Below are positions 9,086 through 17,583 of a DNA stretch of 64,000 nucleotides, in pieces; the stretch's first letter is position 1; each line of letters opens with the position of its first letter. Source of the DNA: CBDFKU01 sp965248975 (GTDB taxonomy: Bacteria > Chloroflexota > Dehalococcoidia > Lucifugimonadales > JAGWBF01); NCBI GenBank assembly GCA_965248975.1, contig CBDFKU010000018.1:62001-126000 (forward strand), in the 5' to 3' direction. The notes under the pieces were generated by a model. That model was not told the DNA's origin and ran no database searches. It saw only the letters and a program-made list of their open reading frames with translations. Made by a program: the position numbers and the translations under genes.

Positions 9086-9751
9086 TCAACCGCCGGTCTC
9101 GGCGTCGGGCGCTTCCGGCCCTCCGGCCTCTGGAGCTCGGGCCTGCCGCATCTGGTCGTCGAACCAGCGGCGAAGCTCGTCCAGGGCCGGCGGGGCCACG
9201 TAGAACACCTGGATGTCGGCGGGGAACTGGACCCGGTGGCTGTCCCCGATAACCAGGATCGCCGACTCGTCCTCGCCCAGGGTCTCGTCTATCCTGGTGG
9301 CGATGTGTTGGTAGCGCAGGCCGGTGACCTCCATCAAGGACTGGAAGACGGTAGTGGTGGCTTTTTCGCTGATCAGGCCGACGGACAGGCATCGCTGCCA
9401 GTCAGAGGTTTGCTCCACCAACGACCTGTCTTCAGTGGCTTCCAGTTGGGCGCCGGCCTCGCATTTGCTCTTTATCATGGAGTAGCCCGAGGGATTGAAG
9501 TGCTCGACCAGCCCGGTTCCATCGTCGCCGGACAGGTAGACCGCCTCGTGGTACACCCGGTTCACCGGCCCCAGCGCTGCCTCAAGGCGTCCGATGTGAT
9601 CCTGGGCTCCGGACCAGTACCGCTCTATCTTCTCATCCAGCTCTGCAGGGGCATCTCCGACGGAGGTAAAAAGGGGCACCAGGTACAGCTTGCGTCCTTT
9701 CCTGTACCTGTCCGCGTCGGGCTTCTGTATCTCACCAAAGGGCGTAGTCAC
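9086..9751 (-). CDS. Conserved-looking hypothetical protein in CoA-transferase operon
   Basis: 221 residues from a GTG start with AGGTGAA just upstream. The protein is soluble, with a central region containing YHEAVYLSGDDG, NPSGYSMIKSKCE and LVIGDSHRVQFP, and an acidic/proline-rich disordered tail after about residue 200. No family recognised. Its position between the Gfo/Idh oxidoreductase (32 bp) and the CoA-transferase (19 bp) implies cotranscription and a link to the same catabolic route. Confidence 0.7.
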   Translation of the reverse strand: MTTPFGEIQKPDADRYRKGRKLYLVPLFTSVGDAPAELDEKIERYWSGAQDHIGRLEAALGPVNRVYHEAVYLSGDDGTGLVEHFNPSGYSMIKSKCEAGAQLEATEDRSLVEQTSDWQRCLSVGLISEKATTTVFQSLMEVTGLRYQHIATRIDETLGEDESAILVIGDSHRVQFPADIQVFYVAPPALDELRRWFDDQMRQARAPEAGGPEAPDAETGG

Positions 9752-9783
9752 TTCACCTCGTTACGGTAGAAACGTTCATCTGC

Positions 9784-10881
9784 CTATGCCACCGGAACCC
9801 TGGCACCCTGATCCGAAGAACGCTGGATCGCTTCCAGGAGGCGATGCCGCTTCACCGCCAGGTCGAAATCGGGTTCCGGGGCATGGTCCTGCTTCATGGC
9901 CTCGCTCAACCTCCGGTATAGCTGCCCCACGTTGAATGGCGCTCCCTTGGGCATCTCACCGGGGACCCAGCTCAGCCGGTCTGGTATGGAGATATGCTCC
10001 ATGGCCCCGTCACCCTGGGCACCGTGGAGGTGGATGTCGGCGAACTGGACCATCTGGGTGGAGGAGGCCACCAGGGTGCCTCCCCTGCCATACACCTCCA
10101 TCCTCCAGCCGGTGCCGTTCCAGGGAACGGTGGCGACATGGGTGGAAGCCGCAGCGCCGTTCTCCAGGGTTCCGCTGACCAGGACGTTGTCGGGCGCAGT
10201 CACCTTCACAGTCTCGCCAGAGTCGGCAAGGTCCCACGCCGGTACCTGGGTATTGACCTGAGCTGACACCTCGCGGAACTCACCGACACACAAGCAAACC
10301 ACGTCGATGGCGTGGCCGGTGGCTATGGACAGCGTGGTCGCCCCTTTGCTCTGGTCGGCGGTCCAGGCGCTGCCGGCTCCCCTCTGGAGCAGGCCTCCCA
10401 GGAACATCGTCATGTTGCAGGACAGCACCTCTCCCACGTACCCGTCCTGCACCAGCTCTCGCAGGCGCAGCAGGACCGGGTCGACCCGGGCCTGGAGCCC
10501 GATCATGGTCTTGAGCCCCTTCGATCTGGCCAGGTTCGCCATTTTCTCGGCCTCGGCCAGATTGGCTCCCAGCGGCCACTCGCAGAACGCCGGCTTACCG
10601 GCCTCCAGCGCAGCCATGACTATCTCGTCGTGGAAGGGGACCCTCACCGATACCGAGACCAGGTCTACGTCGGGGTGTCCGACCATCTCCCGGTAATCGT
10701 GAAAGGCGTGGCGAGCGCCGTAATGTCTGCCCGCCTCCTCCGCCGTCTCTTTGTGGGCTGTGCATATGGCGGCCAGCTCATACTCTGGCAACGCCGCCAG
10801 GGCGGGCATATGAGCCCTCATTGCCCAGCCGTAGGTGGCGTTGGCTCCCACTACTCCGATCCCGATCTTCTCTCCTGCCAT
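9784..10881 (-). CDS. Gfo/Idh/MocA-family oxidoreductase with EWP in place of EKP
   Basis: 365 residues. An N-terminal Rossmann fold (GIGVVGANATYGW near residue 7) and a C-terminal alpha/beta domain are consistent with NAD(P)-dependent sugar or inositol dehydrogenases. The position normally holding the catalytic EKP motif reads CEWPLG near residue 99, as in Gal80-like members, so dehydrogenase chemistry may be altered or lost. GGAGGAGCAGG precedes the ATG. Second of five genes in the minus-strand operon, in transcriptional order after the cupin gene. Confidence 0.8.
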   Translation of the reverse strand: MAGEKIGIGVVGANATYGWAMRAHMPALAALPEYELAAICTAHKETAEEAGRHYGARHAFHDYREMVGHPDVDLVSVSVRVPFHDEIVMAALEAGKPAFCEWPLGANLAEAEKMANLARSKGLKTMIGLQARVDPVLLRLRELVQDGYVGEVLSCNMTMFLGGLLQRGAGSAWTADQSKGATTLSIATGHAIDVVCLCVGEFREVSAQVNTQVPAWDLADSGETVKVTAPDNVLVSGTLENGAAASTHVATVPWNGTGWRMEVYGRGGTLVASSTQMVQFADIHLHGAQGDGAMEHISIPDRLSWVPGEMPKGAPFNVGQLYRRLSEAMKQDHAPEPDFDLAVKRHRLLEAIQRSSDQGARVPVA

Positions 10882-10938
10882 CCTGCTCCTCCTCTCCCGG
10901 TCGACCTATTGGTCCGCCGGGCTCCGTTTCACGCGACC

Positions 10939-11418
10939 CTAACTCTGTACGCCCGACTGCGGCACGACTTCGAAGTCGAACTGCTGTCCTAGCGACCTCA
11001 TCACTCCCCCGGGCGCAGGATATCCGTGACGGGCCATGATGCGGGCCAGCTCCCGGAAGTACTTCTCGAACCCTCCCGGGGACACGATCAGCAGGAACCG
11101 GGCCGGCCCTACGCCAGCGTTGGAGAAGGTGTGCACCAATCCCGGGGGCACGAGAACGAAGGTGCCCGATTCCCCCACGGTGGTCTGGTCCCCGATTTGA
11201 AGGGTGAGGCTCCCCTCCAGGATGTAGAAAGCTTCGACGGTCTTTCGGTGAACGTGAGGAGGCGGACCGGCGAACCCGGGGGAAGCGGTGTACTCCATGA
11301 GCCCTAAAGCGCCGCCGGTATCGGTGCTGGAGGCCTTGAGGATCAGATCGTTCCCCATGACAGAGACCTGCTCACCTTCGCCTGGCCCCAAGATTATTCC
11401 ACCACCTTGCACCGTCAT
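10939..11418 (-). CDS. Cupin-domain protein
   Basis: 159 residues. The small beta-barrel motifs are clear: GPPPHVHRKTVEAFYILEG (the HxH...E metal motif) and a second motif with PPGLVHTFSN near residue 96. It is a single-domain cupin of the size of mannose-isomerase/quercetinase-like enzymes. It probably binds one divalent metal; the reaction is unknown. AAGGAGAG precedes the ATG. It is in the operon with the Gfo/Idh and CoA-transferase genes. Confidence 0.8.
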   Translation of the reverse strand: MTVQGGGIILGPGEGEQVSVMGNDLILKASSTDTGGALGLMEYTASPGFAGPPPHVHRKTVEAFYILEGSLTLQIGDQTTVGESGTFVLVPPGLVHTFSNAGVGPARFLLIVSPGGFEKYFRELARIMARHGYPAPGGVMRSLGQQFDFEVVPQSGVQS

Positions 11419-11469
11419 CCACGCTCTCCTTCAGGGCGTCCTATTGATTTCCAGGGAGTAATCCGGGCC

Positions 11470-11475
11470 ATTATA
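11470..11475 (-). promoter_or_regulatory. -10 element upstream of the cupin gene
   Basis: On the minus strand TATAAT reads 11475 to 11470, about 50 bp before the cupin ATG. No clear -35. It could give an internal promoter below the first gene of the operon. Confidence 0.35.
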
Positions 11476-11515
11476 CACTCAGTCCATCGAGATCAGCCGA
11501 GGTAGACCGCCATGC

Positions 11516-11770
11516 TCATTCGTCGTCATCCTCGTCTCCGACCCAGGTGAACCCCATCTCCTCCAGACCGCCCTTCAGCACGCCAGCCCACTCCTCGATG
11601 GGGACCGATAAAGGCACCACCACCTCTATCTCCCCCGACGGTAGCTTCCGTACCGCCCCGGGGTCCTCTTTCTCCAGGGGCACGCTGATCTGCTCGCGGT
11701 GGATGCCGTAACCGTCTGTCACGTCGAAGATTACGCCCATCTCCCGCATGCCTATGATGTCGTCGCTCAT
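11516..11770 (-). CDS. Small acidic hypothetical protein
   Basis: 84 residues when started at the ATG at 11770, which has GGAGGG four bases upstream; an upstream in-frame ATG at 11833 has no such site. The protein has an N-terminal DDIIGMREMGVIFDV segment, a V(V)VPLSVP strand and an acidic tail (GDEDDDE). No domain recognised. It would be the first gene of the minus-strand operon that ends with the CoA-transferase. Confidence 0.6.
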   Translation of the reverse strand: MSDDIIGMREMGVIFDVTDGYGIHREQISVPLEKEDPGAVRKLPSGEIEVVVPLSVPIEEWAGVLKGGLEEMGFTWVGDEDDDE

Positions 11771-11973
11771 AGTCCCTCCGGGGGGTTCTGCCTTCGGTCC
11801 CGTCGCCCGTTCTTGGTGATCTCGTCGAACCATGAAGGTCGCCGGCCTTCGACGAGCTCAGGCTGAGCGGACTAGGGAGGCTCCGTCTTGCGGTTTCCTT
11901 CCCTTTCCCAACGAGCTATGGTATTTTACCCCCTTGAGGGCCTTCTCTCAAGACACCCCTGCCGGAGGAGATC

Positions 11974-13659
11974 ATGTCGGCGACGTCACCCCATGGCATC
12001 AGCTACGGGTCCAACAGGCCGGTGGTCATGGGGCGCCATGCAATGGTCTGCTCGGGCCATCCCCTGGCCTCCCAGGCCGGCGTCAGCATCCTGCAGAAAG
12101 GCGGAAACGCTGTGGACGCCGCCGTTGCCGTGGGTGCAGCCCTGAACGTGGTGGAGCCTGCCATGTCAGGCATCGGGGGAGACGGGTACATCATGATCTA
12201 CTGGAAGGAGACCGGCCGAATCCAGGTAGTCAACGCCACGGGAGCCGCGCCCTACGCCGCCACCAGGGAGCGCTACCCGGAGGGTATCCCTATGAAGGGC
12301 CCGCTATCGGTGTCGGTGCCGGGCCTGTTGGACGGATGGATGGCCGCCCACCAGCGATACGGAACCTTGAAGTGGGCCGATGCCTTTGAGCCGGCCATTG
12401 ACCTGGCCGACAACGGGTTTCCCGCCAGCCACGTTCTTGCCCAGGGCATCGCCGCCGACACCGATCTCCGCCGCTCTGCCCCATCTGCAGCCATCTTCTC
12501 CCCGAACGGCCAGCCCCTGGGAGCCGGCCAGATCCTGTACCAGAAGGACCTGGCTCGGACCCTCCGCAAGATCGCTGCCGAGGGCACCGACCCGTTCTAC
12601 AGGGGAGACATCGCCCGGGCCATGGTCGAGTATCTCCAAGGGCAGGGCGGCCTGCTCACCATGGAGGACCTGGCAGGCCACCGCACCCGGTGGCAGGAGC
12701 CTATCTCCACGACCTATCGCGGCCGTACGGTCTACGAAGCTCCCCCCAACTCCAGCGGACACGTTCTGCTACAGGAGCTGAACCTGGTGGAGACCCTGGA
12801 CCTGGCGGCCATGGGCTGCAACACAACGGAGAGCGTGCATGCTATGGTGGAGGCCAAGAAGCTGGCCTTCGCCGACCGCGAGGCCTACACGGCGGACCCC
12901 GAGTTCGTCGACGTGCCCATGCCGGGTCTGCTCTCCAAGGAGTACGCCCGAGAGCGGGCGGCCCTTGTCCGGCCCGACCGCGCACTGGAAGGTGTCCGAG
13001 AAGGTGACCCGTGGCGATATCAGGAAGGGAAGGACTCCAGAAGAAGGGCCGGGGTCTCACAAGACCAGGAGGACACCACCTGCTTCTGCGTAGTGGACCG
13101 CTGGGGCAACGCCGTCTGCCAGCTCCAGAGCATCCAGAGCGCCTTCGGCTCCAGCCTCGTCGCCGGAGACACGGGCGTGCTGCTGAACAACCGCATGACC
13201 TACTGGCACCTGGACCCGGACCACGTGAACTACCTCCAGCCGGGGAAGCGGGTTCGTCACACGATGAACCCGGTGATAGTGCTCTCGCCGTCCAACCGCC
13301 TGTTGCTGGTCTGCGGCACCCCTGGGGCCGATACCCAGGTCCAGACTAACCTCCAGGTGATCACCCACGTGCTAGACTTCGGGATGACCGTGGCTGAAGC
13401 CATCGAGGCTCCTCGCTGGCGCCACGCCCAGAACCCCACCGAGTCTACCGTGCCCCATACCTGCGTGGACGAGCTCCAGATGGAGGGACGTTTCCAGTCT
13501 CAGGTCATGGACGGCCTGAGAGACCGTGGCCATCCCGTTAGCATCCTTGGCGATTGGGGCGGTCCGGGCAGCGCGATGATGATCCAGCTGGACCCGGACA
13601 CCGGAGCCCTGTTCGGAGCCGCCGACCCGCGACGAGACGGGTACGCCGTCGGCTGGTGA
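11974..13659 (+). CDS. Gamma-glutamyltransferase family protein
   Basis: 561 residues, normal for the self-processing proenzyme. The large-subunit start (HPLASQAGVSIL, GGNAVDAAVA, SGIGGDGY) and small-subunit motifs (FGS, GVLLNNRM, NPVIVL) are present. Autocleavage should occur before Thr368 in EDTTCFCVVD; the usual TTH is TTC here. It hydrolyses or transfers gamma-glutamyl groups, for example from glutathione; no clear secretion signal is seen. CCGGAGGAG sits just before the ATG. It is divergent from the operon ending at 11770. Confidence 0.85.
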   Translation: MSATSPHGISYGSNRPVVMGRHAMVCSGHPLASQAGVSILQKGGNAVDAAVAVGAALNVVEPAMSGIGGDGYIMIYWKETGRIQVVNATGAAPYAATRERYPEGIPMKGPLSVSVPGLLDGWMAAHQRYGTLKWADAFEPAIDLADNGFPASHVLAQGIAADTDLRRSAPSAAIFSPNGQPLGAGQILYQKDLARTLRKIAAEGTDPFYRGDIARAMVEYLQGQGGLLTMEDLAGHRTRWQEPISTTYRGRTVYEAPPNSSGHVLLQELNLVETLDLAAMGCNTTESVHAMVEAKKLAFADREAYTADPEFVDVPMPGLLSKEYARERAALVRPDRALEGVREGDPWRYQEGKDSRRRAGVSQDQEDTTCFCVVDRWGNAVCQLQSIQSAFGSSLVAGDTGVLLNNRMTYWHLDPDHVNYLQPGKRVRHTMNPVIVLSPSNRLLLVCGTPGADTQVQTNLQVITHVLDFGMTVAEAIEAPRWRHAQNPTESTVPHTCVDELQMEGRFQSQVMDGLRDRGHPVSILGDWGGPGSAMMIQLDPDTGALFGAADPRRDGYAVGW

Positions 13660-13665
13660 GTCGAG

Positions 13666-13688
13666 CCCTCACCCCTGGCCCCTCTCCC
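13666..13688 (+). repeat. Degenerate half of a GC-rich palindromic repeat
   Basis: This stretch begins CCCTCACCCCTGGCCCC and closely matches the left arm of the intact palindrome at 44446-44486. The right arm here has decayed. It lies just after the gamma-glutamyltransferase stop. Confidence 0.35.
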
Positions 13689-13752
13689 AGTGGGACGGGG
13701 ATGGCCCCGATCCCATCGAAGGGGCAGGCCCATCATCGATAAGGAGGGAACC

Positions 13753-14694
13753 ATGACCTTCGGATGCACCATTCCGTCCAGGGGCACCCTGGCGACCCCT
13801 CAGGACCTCAAGTTCCTGGCCGCTCGCGCGGAGGACATGGGGTTCGACCACCTCTGGGTCAGCGACCACATCGTACTGCCGAAGCAGGTCTTTTCCGCCT
13901 ACCCCTACACCCCCGATGGGGTGCCTCCCTTCGATCCCGGCCAGCCCTACTGTGAACCCCTCTCCACGCTCTGCTATCTGGCGGCCGCGACCCGGCGGAT
14001 CAAGCTGGGTATCCACGTCCTGGTTCTGCCCTACCGGGAGCCGGTGTTCACCGCAAAGATAATCTCCACTTTGGACCACCTCTCAGAGGGCCGGGTTATC
14101 TTAGGAGTCGGCGTGGGGTGGATGGAGGAGGAGTTCCTGGCGCTGGGACAGGACACCTACGCCCATCGGGGCGCGGTGACCGACGAGCACATCCGCATCT
14201 ACAAGGAGCTGTGGACCCAGGACAGCCCCAGCTTCCAGGGCCGCTATCACCGGTTCGACGAGCTGGAGTTCCTGCCCAAGCCGGTCCAGAAGCCCCATCC
14301 GCCCATCTGGGTGGGAGGCCACTCCACCCCGGCGATGAAGCGCGCCGCCCGCCTGGGTGACGGCTGGATGCCAGTTGGGCTGAGGCCGCCAGCCGGTCTC
14401 GAGCCCGACGAGATGGCGCAGCAGGTCGCCAGGCTGCGGAAGATGACTGAAGAAGCCGGACGCCCCAGGGACGAGCTGGACATCGTCTTTAGCACTTTCC
14501 TGCGCTTCGATCGCCCTTCGGAGCCATCCAGACAGACGATGTCGGGCACCCCGGAACAGGTAACGGCCGATATAATTCGGTACCGGGAGGCTGGGGTACA
14601 GCACTTCATCTTCGGTCTATCAGGGGACACCATGGATACCCTGTTGGGCAACATGAACCGGTTTGCCAGAGAGGTACTTCCGAAGGTGGGCTAG
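13753..14694 (+). CDS. LLM-class F420-dependent oxidoreductase (TIGR03619-like)
   Basis: 313 residues from the ATG at 13753, which has AAGGAGG five bases upstream. Luciferase-like barrel motifs are present: DHLWVSDHI, KLGIHVLVLPYREP, EGRVILGVGVGWMEEE and KPHPPIWVGG. The GVGWMEEEF pattern is typical of F420-dependent members rather than FMN-dependent ones. It belongs to a different subfamily from the other four LLM genes in the window. Substrate unknown. It follows the gamma-glutamyltransferase gene by 93 bp. Confidence 0.85.
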   Translation: MTFGCTIPSRGTLATPQDLKFLAARAEDMGFDHLWVSDHIVLPKQVFSAYPYTPDGVPPFDPGQPYCEPLSTLCYLAAATRRIKLGIHVLVLPYREPVFTAKIISTLDHLSEGRVILGVGVGWMEEEFLALGQDTYAHRGAVTDEHIRIYKELWTQDSPSFQGRYHRFDELEFLPKPVQKPHPPIWVGGHSTPAMKRAARLGDGWMPVGLRPPAGLEPDEMAQQVARLRKMTEEAGRPRDELDIVFSTFLRFDRPSEPSRQTMSGTPEQVTADIIRYREAGVQHFIFGLSGDTMDTLLGNMNRFAREVLPKVG

Positions 14695-14950
14695 CAGAGG
14701 AGGGCCATCGTTTCAACGGGATGATAGAATTACTGTAGGTACCTATGAGGATAGTGAGCGATGAAACAGAGGATCGCGGTCGACCCTAATATTCATTTCG
14801 GAAAACCTTGCGTTGCAGGAACTAGAATTCCGGTCCACAGCGTTCTTGAACTAGTCAGAGAAGGTCTTTCGTTTGAGGAGATAAACCAGGATCATTACCC
14901 GGATCTCGAGGTCGCGGATATTCGCGCCTGCGTTCAATACGCCATAGACC

Positions 14951-16177
14951 TAGTACTCAGTCAACTCGGTGTTGGTAATTATTTAAGAAATCACTCAAAG
15001 TTGCTACCCTTTGGGAAGACAGAATCTACCCAAGGGGTGGCAGTGATGGGACGACGGGAAAAGTATAGGGTGCGCTTGGACCAGGAAGACCGGGAACAAC
15101 TCCAGCAATTGATTCGAAGTGGGAAGAGCCGGGCTCGTGTGATGACCCGGGCGAGGATTCTACTAAAGAGCGATGAGGGTTGGAAGGCTCCCAAGGTGTC
15201 TGAGGCCTTGGACGTCTCCGTAGGCACAGTGTTCCGCATCAAGCGGCGTTTCGCTGAAGAGGGCATGAAGGGGGCTTTGCTGGAAAGGCCCAGGCCCAGG
15301 CCACGGAGGAAGCTGGACGACAAGGGAGAGGCCCACCTCATCGCCCTGGCCTGCAGCGCCGCGCCGGAGGGCCACGACCACTGGACCCTGCGGCTGTTGG
15401 CCGGGAAAGTGGTAGAGCTAGGGTTGGTGCCCTCCATGTCCCATGAAGGCATCCGCAAGCGGCTCAAAAAAACGTTCTTAAGCCGTGGCAGAAGAAGGAA
15501 TGGTGTATTCCTAAGGTGAGCGCCGACTTTGTGGCAGCCATGGAGGATGTGCTGGACCTGTATGCCGAGCCCTATGACCCCCGGCGGCCGGTGGTCTGCT
15601 TTGACGAGACCTCGACTCAGCTGTTGAGCGAGCCACGGCCGCCCCTCCCAGCGAAGCCGGGACAGCCGCGGCGACAGGACTACGAGTACCGAAGGGAGGG
15701 CACCCGGAACCTGTTCCTGACCTGCGAGCCGCTGCAGGGCTGGAGACACGTGGCCATCACCCAGCGGCGGACCCAGCAGGACTTCGCCCGTCAGATGCGT
15801 TGGTTGGTGGATGAGGCCTACCCGGAGGCCCCGGTGGTGCGAGTTGTTCTGGATAACCTGAACACTCATCGCCCGGCTTCCCTGTACGAGGCCTTTCCTG
15901 CCCCTGAGGCCCGGCGTATCGTAAAGCGGCTGGAGTTCCACCACACCCCCAAACACGGCAGTTGGCTCAACATGGCGGAGATCGAGTTCAGCGTCCTGGC
16001 CCGATCTTGCCTGAGGAGGCGTGTCCCCGATGAGGCTGCCCTCCGCCGAGAAATTCAGGCCCTGGAGGGGGAGCGAAACGCCGCCCGAGCCTCTATCCAT
16101 TGGCGCTTCAACACCCAAGATGCTAGGGCGAAACTCCATCGGCTATATCCTTCAAATCACAGGTTGACTGAGTACTA
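14951..16177 (+). mobile_element. IS630-family insertion sequence, copy 1 (complete)
   Basis: The ends are perfect 15 bp inverted repeats, TAGTACTCAGTCAAC at 14951-14965 and its complement at 16163-16177, each beginning with TA, the target duplicated by IS630/Tc1-type elements. Unit length is about 1.22 kb. It holds one transposase split into two frames. The transposase stop TAG is formed by the terminal TA plus the first host G. A second copy begins at 63042 and matches over 959 visible bases with one clear difference found by eye. Confidence 0.93.
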
Positions 16178-16178
16178 G
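15046..16178 (+). CDS. IS630-family DDE transposase, two frames joined by -1 frameshift
   Basis: Frame 1 (ATG 15046 to stop 15519) carries the N-terminal helix-turn-helix (VSEALDVSVGTVFRIKRRF). Frame 2, ending at 16178, carries the catalytic domain with CFDETSTQ, VLDNLNTH and SWLNMAEIEF, the three DDE acidic residues. A -1 slip on the seven-A run at 15466-15472 joins them into ...RLKK-NVLKPWQKKEWCIPKVSADF, the sequence expected in IS630 transposases. The product would be about 377 residues. The DUF433 frame is open into this gene, but the internal ATG is the likely transposase start. Confidence 0.88.
15466..15472 (+). other. A7 slippery site for -1 frameshifting in transposase
   Basis: CTC AAA AAA ACG in frame 0; a one-base backward slip gives AAA AAC GTT, entering the catalytic frame. 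The same run is intact in copy 2 (63557-63563). Ribosomal or transcriptional slippage would both work. Confidence 0.65.
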
Positions 16179-16215
16179 TGACGTCAGAAGATATCCATAT
16201 TGCTCCTGTTGAACC

Positions 16216-16580
16216 GTGAGGTTCCTCTTAGACCAGGATGTTTACACAGCCACCATGCGTTTTCTTGTAGAGTCAGGACACGATGTCATTTCTGTTGCTC
16301 AGGTAGGTCTGTCGCAGTCCAGTGACATGGATCTGCTTGAAACAGCGGGGCAACAAACCGAATATTTGTCACTCGGGACAGGGATTTTGGTGGCTTAGTT
16401 TTCGTGGAGGGTTCAGATGTCGGAATAATATATCTTCGGGTGTTGCCTTCAACCCATCAAGCTGTTATCCAGGAGCCAGAGCGAGTCCTGAGTTTATACA
16501 CAGAGGGAGAATTGAGAACCGCGTTCGTGGTGGTCGAACCCGGAAGACACCGGTTCCGAAAATTACCGGCTTCAGAGTAG
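16216..16580 (+). pseudogene. DUF5615 (PIN-like) toxin gene, frameshifted
   Basis: A GTG start overlaps the restored antitoxin stop by 3 bp. The first part reads MRFLLDQDVYTATMRFL..GHDV, the standard DUF5615 start. The frame breaks at the A-run 16355-16357; shifting by one base yields RIFVTRDRDFGGLVFVEG (the acidic catalytic region) and then VEPGRHRFRKLPASE to a stop at 16580. Adding one A would restore a 121-residue protein of the normal length. As sequenced, translation stops at 16398 and the nuclease core is lost. Cognate partner of the split DUF433 gene. Confidence 0.85.
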
Positions 16581-16638
16581 TCGAACGAGGTCTGTAACGG
16601 CCTTGGACGGTCCCGATTTGGTCCCGCTCCTCACAGGC

Positions 16639-16667
16639 TTGAAAAACCCCTGCCAGTCTGCCAAGAT
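16639..16667 (+). promoter_or_regulatory. Tentative promoter giving leaderless PAC2 mRNA
   Basis: TTGAAA at 16639-16644 and a weak -10 (CAAGAT, 16662-16667) with 17 bp spacing. The ATG at 16674 is at the expected transcription start and has no Shine-Dalgarno. The -10 match is poor. Confidence 0.3.
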
Positions 16668-16673
16668 AGGTAT

Positions 16674-17573
16674 ATGAGAATAGGCGCCTTCGAGCTACCC
16701 GAGCCCGTCCCCGAGCTCAAAGACCCCCACGCCTTCACCATGATCCGCCCCTGGGTGGACGTGGGAAGCGCGGTGACCATCACACTAGCCCACCTGGAGC
16801 GCCACTACGGCGCCCAGGAGCTGGGCAGGCTCGCCAGGCCGGGCACCTTCTTTGACTTCACCCGCTACCGCCCGACGATGTCCCTCGCGGAGGGTAGCCG
16901 CCAGATCACCGTGCCCAACAGTGTGATCAACTACGCCCACACCCCCGAGGGCTACGACCTGGTCTTCTTCCATCTGCTGGAGCCCCACCTGTCGGGCGAG
17001 GAATACGCCGACTCCGTCCTCGAGGTCTTCAAGTACCTGCGCATCGGCCGGTACTGCCGCCTCGGCGCCATGTACGACGGCGTCCCCCACACCAGGCCCC
17101 TTCTGGTGACCGGCGATACCGGCGGAGTTCCCACCAGAGGGGACGGAGCCAACCTTCGCAGAAGGCGGAGCACCTATCAGGGGCCTACGTCCATCCTGAA
17201 CCTGGTCTCCGACGGCGTCCCCAAGCTGGACCCGGAGATCCAGGTAATGACCTTCACCGTCCACCTTCCTCAGTACCTTCAGATCGAAGAGGACCATCTG
17301 GGTGCGGCCCGTCTGCTGCAGGTGCTGTCCTCTATGTACGATCTACCCGAGGACCTGCCGCCTACTGAGAGGAGCGAGCGTCAGTACAGCGAGCTGAGCA
17401 AAGCCGTGGAGCGCAACACCGAGCTGAAATCCCTGATCCAGAGGCTGGAGGAACAGTACGACTCCCAGGAGGCCACCAAAGAAGAAGAGGAGCCTCCCCC
17501 ATCGACACCACTATCGCCGGAGGTAGAGCAGTTCCTTCAAGAGATGGACCGCCGCTTCGGGGAAGAGAGATAA
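16674..17573 (+). CDS. PAC2-family protein
   Basis: 299 residues. The pattern MIRPWVDVGS, a HLE..YGA helix, RPGTFFDFTRYRP, PNSVINYA, FFHLLEPH and MYDGVPHTRP matches PAC2-family proteins, relatives of proteasome assembly chaperone 2. After about residue 235 there is a coiled-coil and acidic/proline-rich tail (EEEEPPPSTP). Family members bind or assist protein assemblies; in bacteria the partner is mostly unknown. It leads a co-oriented run with an unknown protein (10 bp gap) and recF. No Shine-Dalgarno is seen. Confidence 0.75.
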   Translation: MRIGAFELPEPVPELKDPHAFTMIRPWVDVGSAVTITLAHLERHYGAQELGRLARPGTFFDFTRYRPTMSLAEGSRQITVPNSVINYAHTPEGYDLVFFHLLEPHLSGEEYADSVLEVFKYLRIGRYCRLGAMYDGVPHTRPLLVTGDTGGVPTRGDGANLRRRRSTYQGPTSILNLVSDGVPKLDPEIQVMTFTVHLPQYLQIEEDHLGAARLLQVLSSMYDLPEDLPPTERSERQYSELSKAVERNTELKSLIQRLEEQYDSQEATKEEEEPPPSTPLSPEVEQFLQEMDRRFGEER

Positions 17574-17583
17574 CGGGCCGCCC

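Larger units (their letters stand above)
14761..16219 (+). pseudogene. DUF433 antitoxin gene split by IS630 insertion
   Basis: Codons 1-64 (14761-14952) encode a DUF433 protein: an N-terminal DPNIHFGKPCVAGTRIPV motif and a helix-turn-helix-like EINQDHYPDLEVADI. The IS630 element then intervenes at a TA. Joining 14952 directly to 16178 restores an open frame that continues VTSEDIHIAPVEP and stops at 16219, giving 77 residues, a normal DUF433 length. DUF433 proteins are VapB-like antitoxins paired with DUF5615 toxins, and such a gene begins at 16216, overlapping this stop. In the present arrangement the frame reads through into the transposase, so the antitoxin is broken. Confidence 0.85.

Noticed and set aside
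14761..15519. DUF433-transposase fusion as a new domain architecture
   Set aside because: The fusion is a by-product of IS insertion; the second IS copy lacks the DUF433 part and excision restores the host gene.
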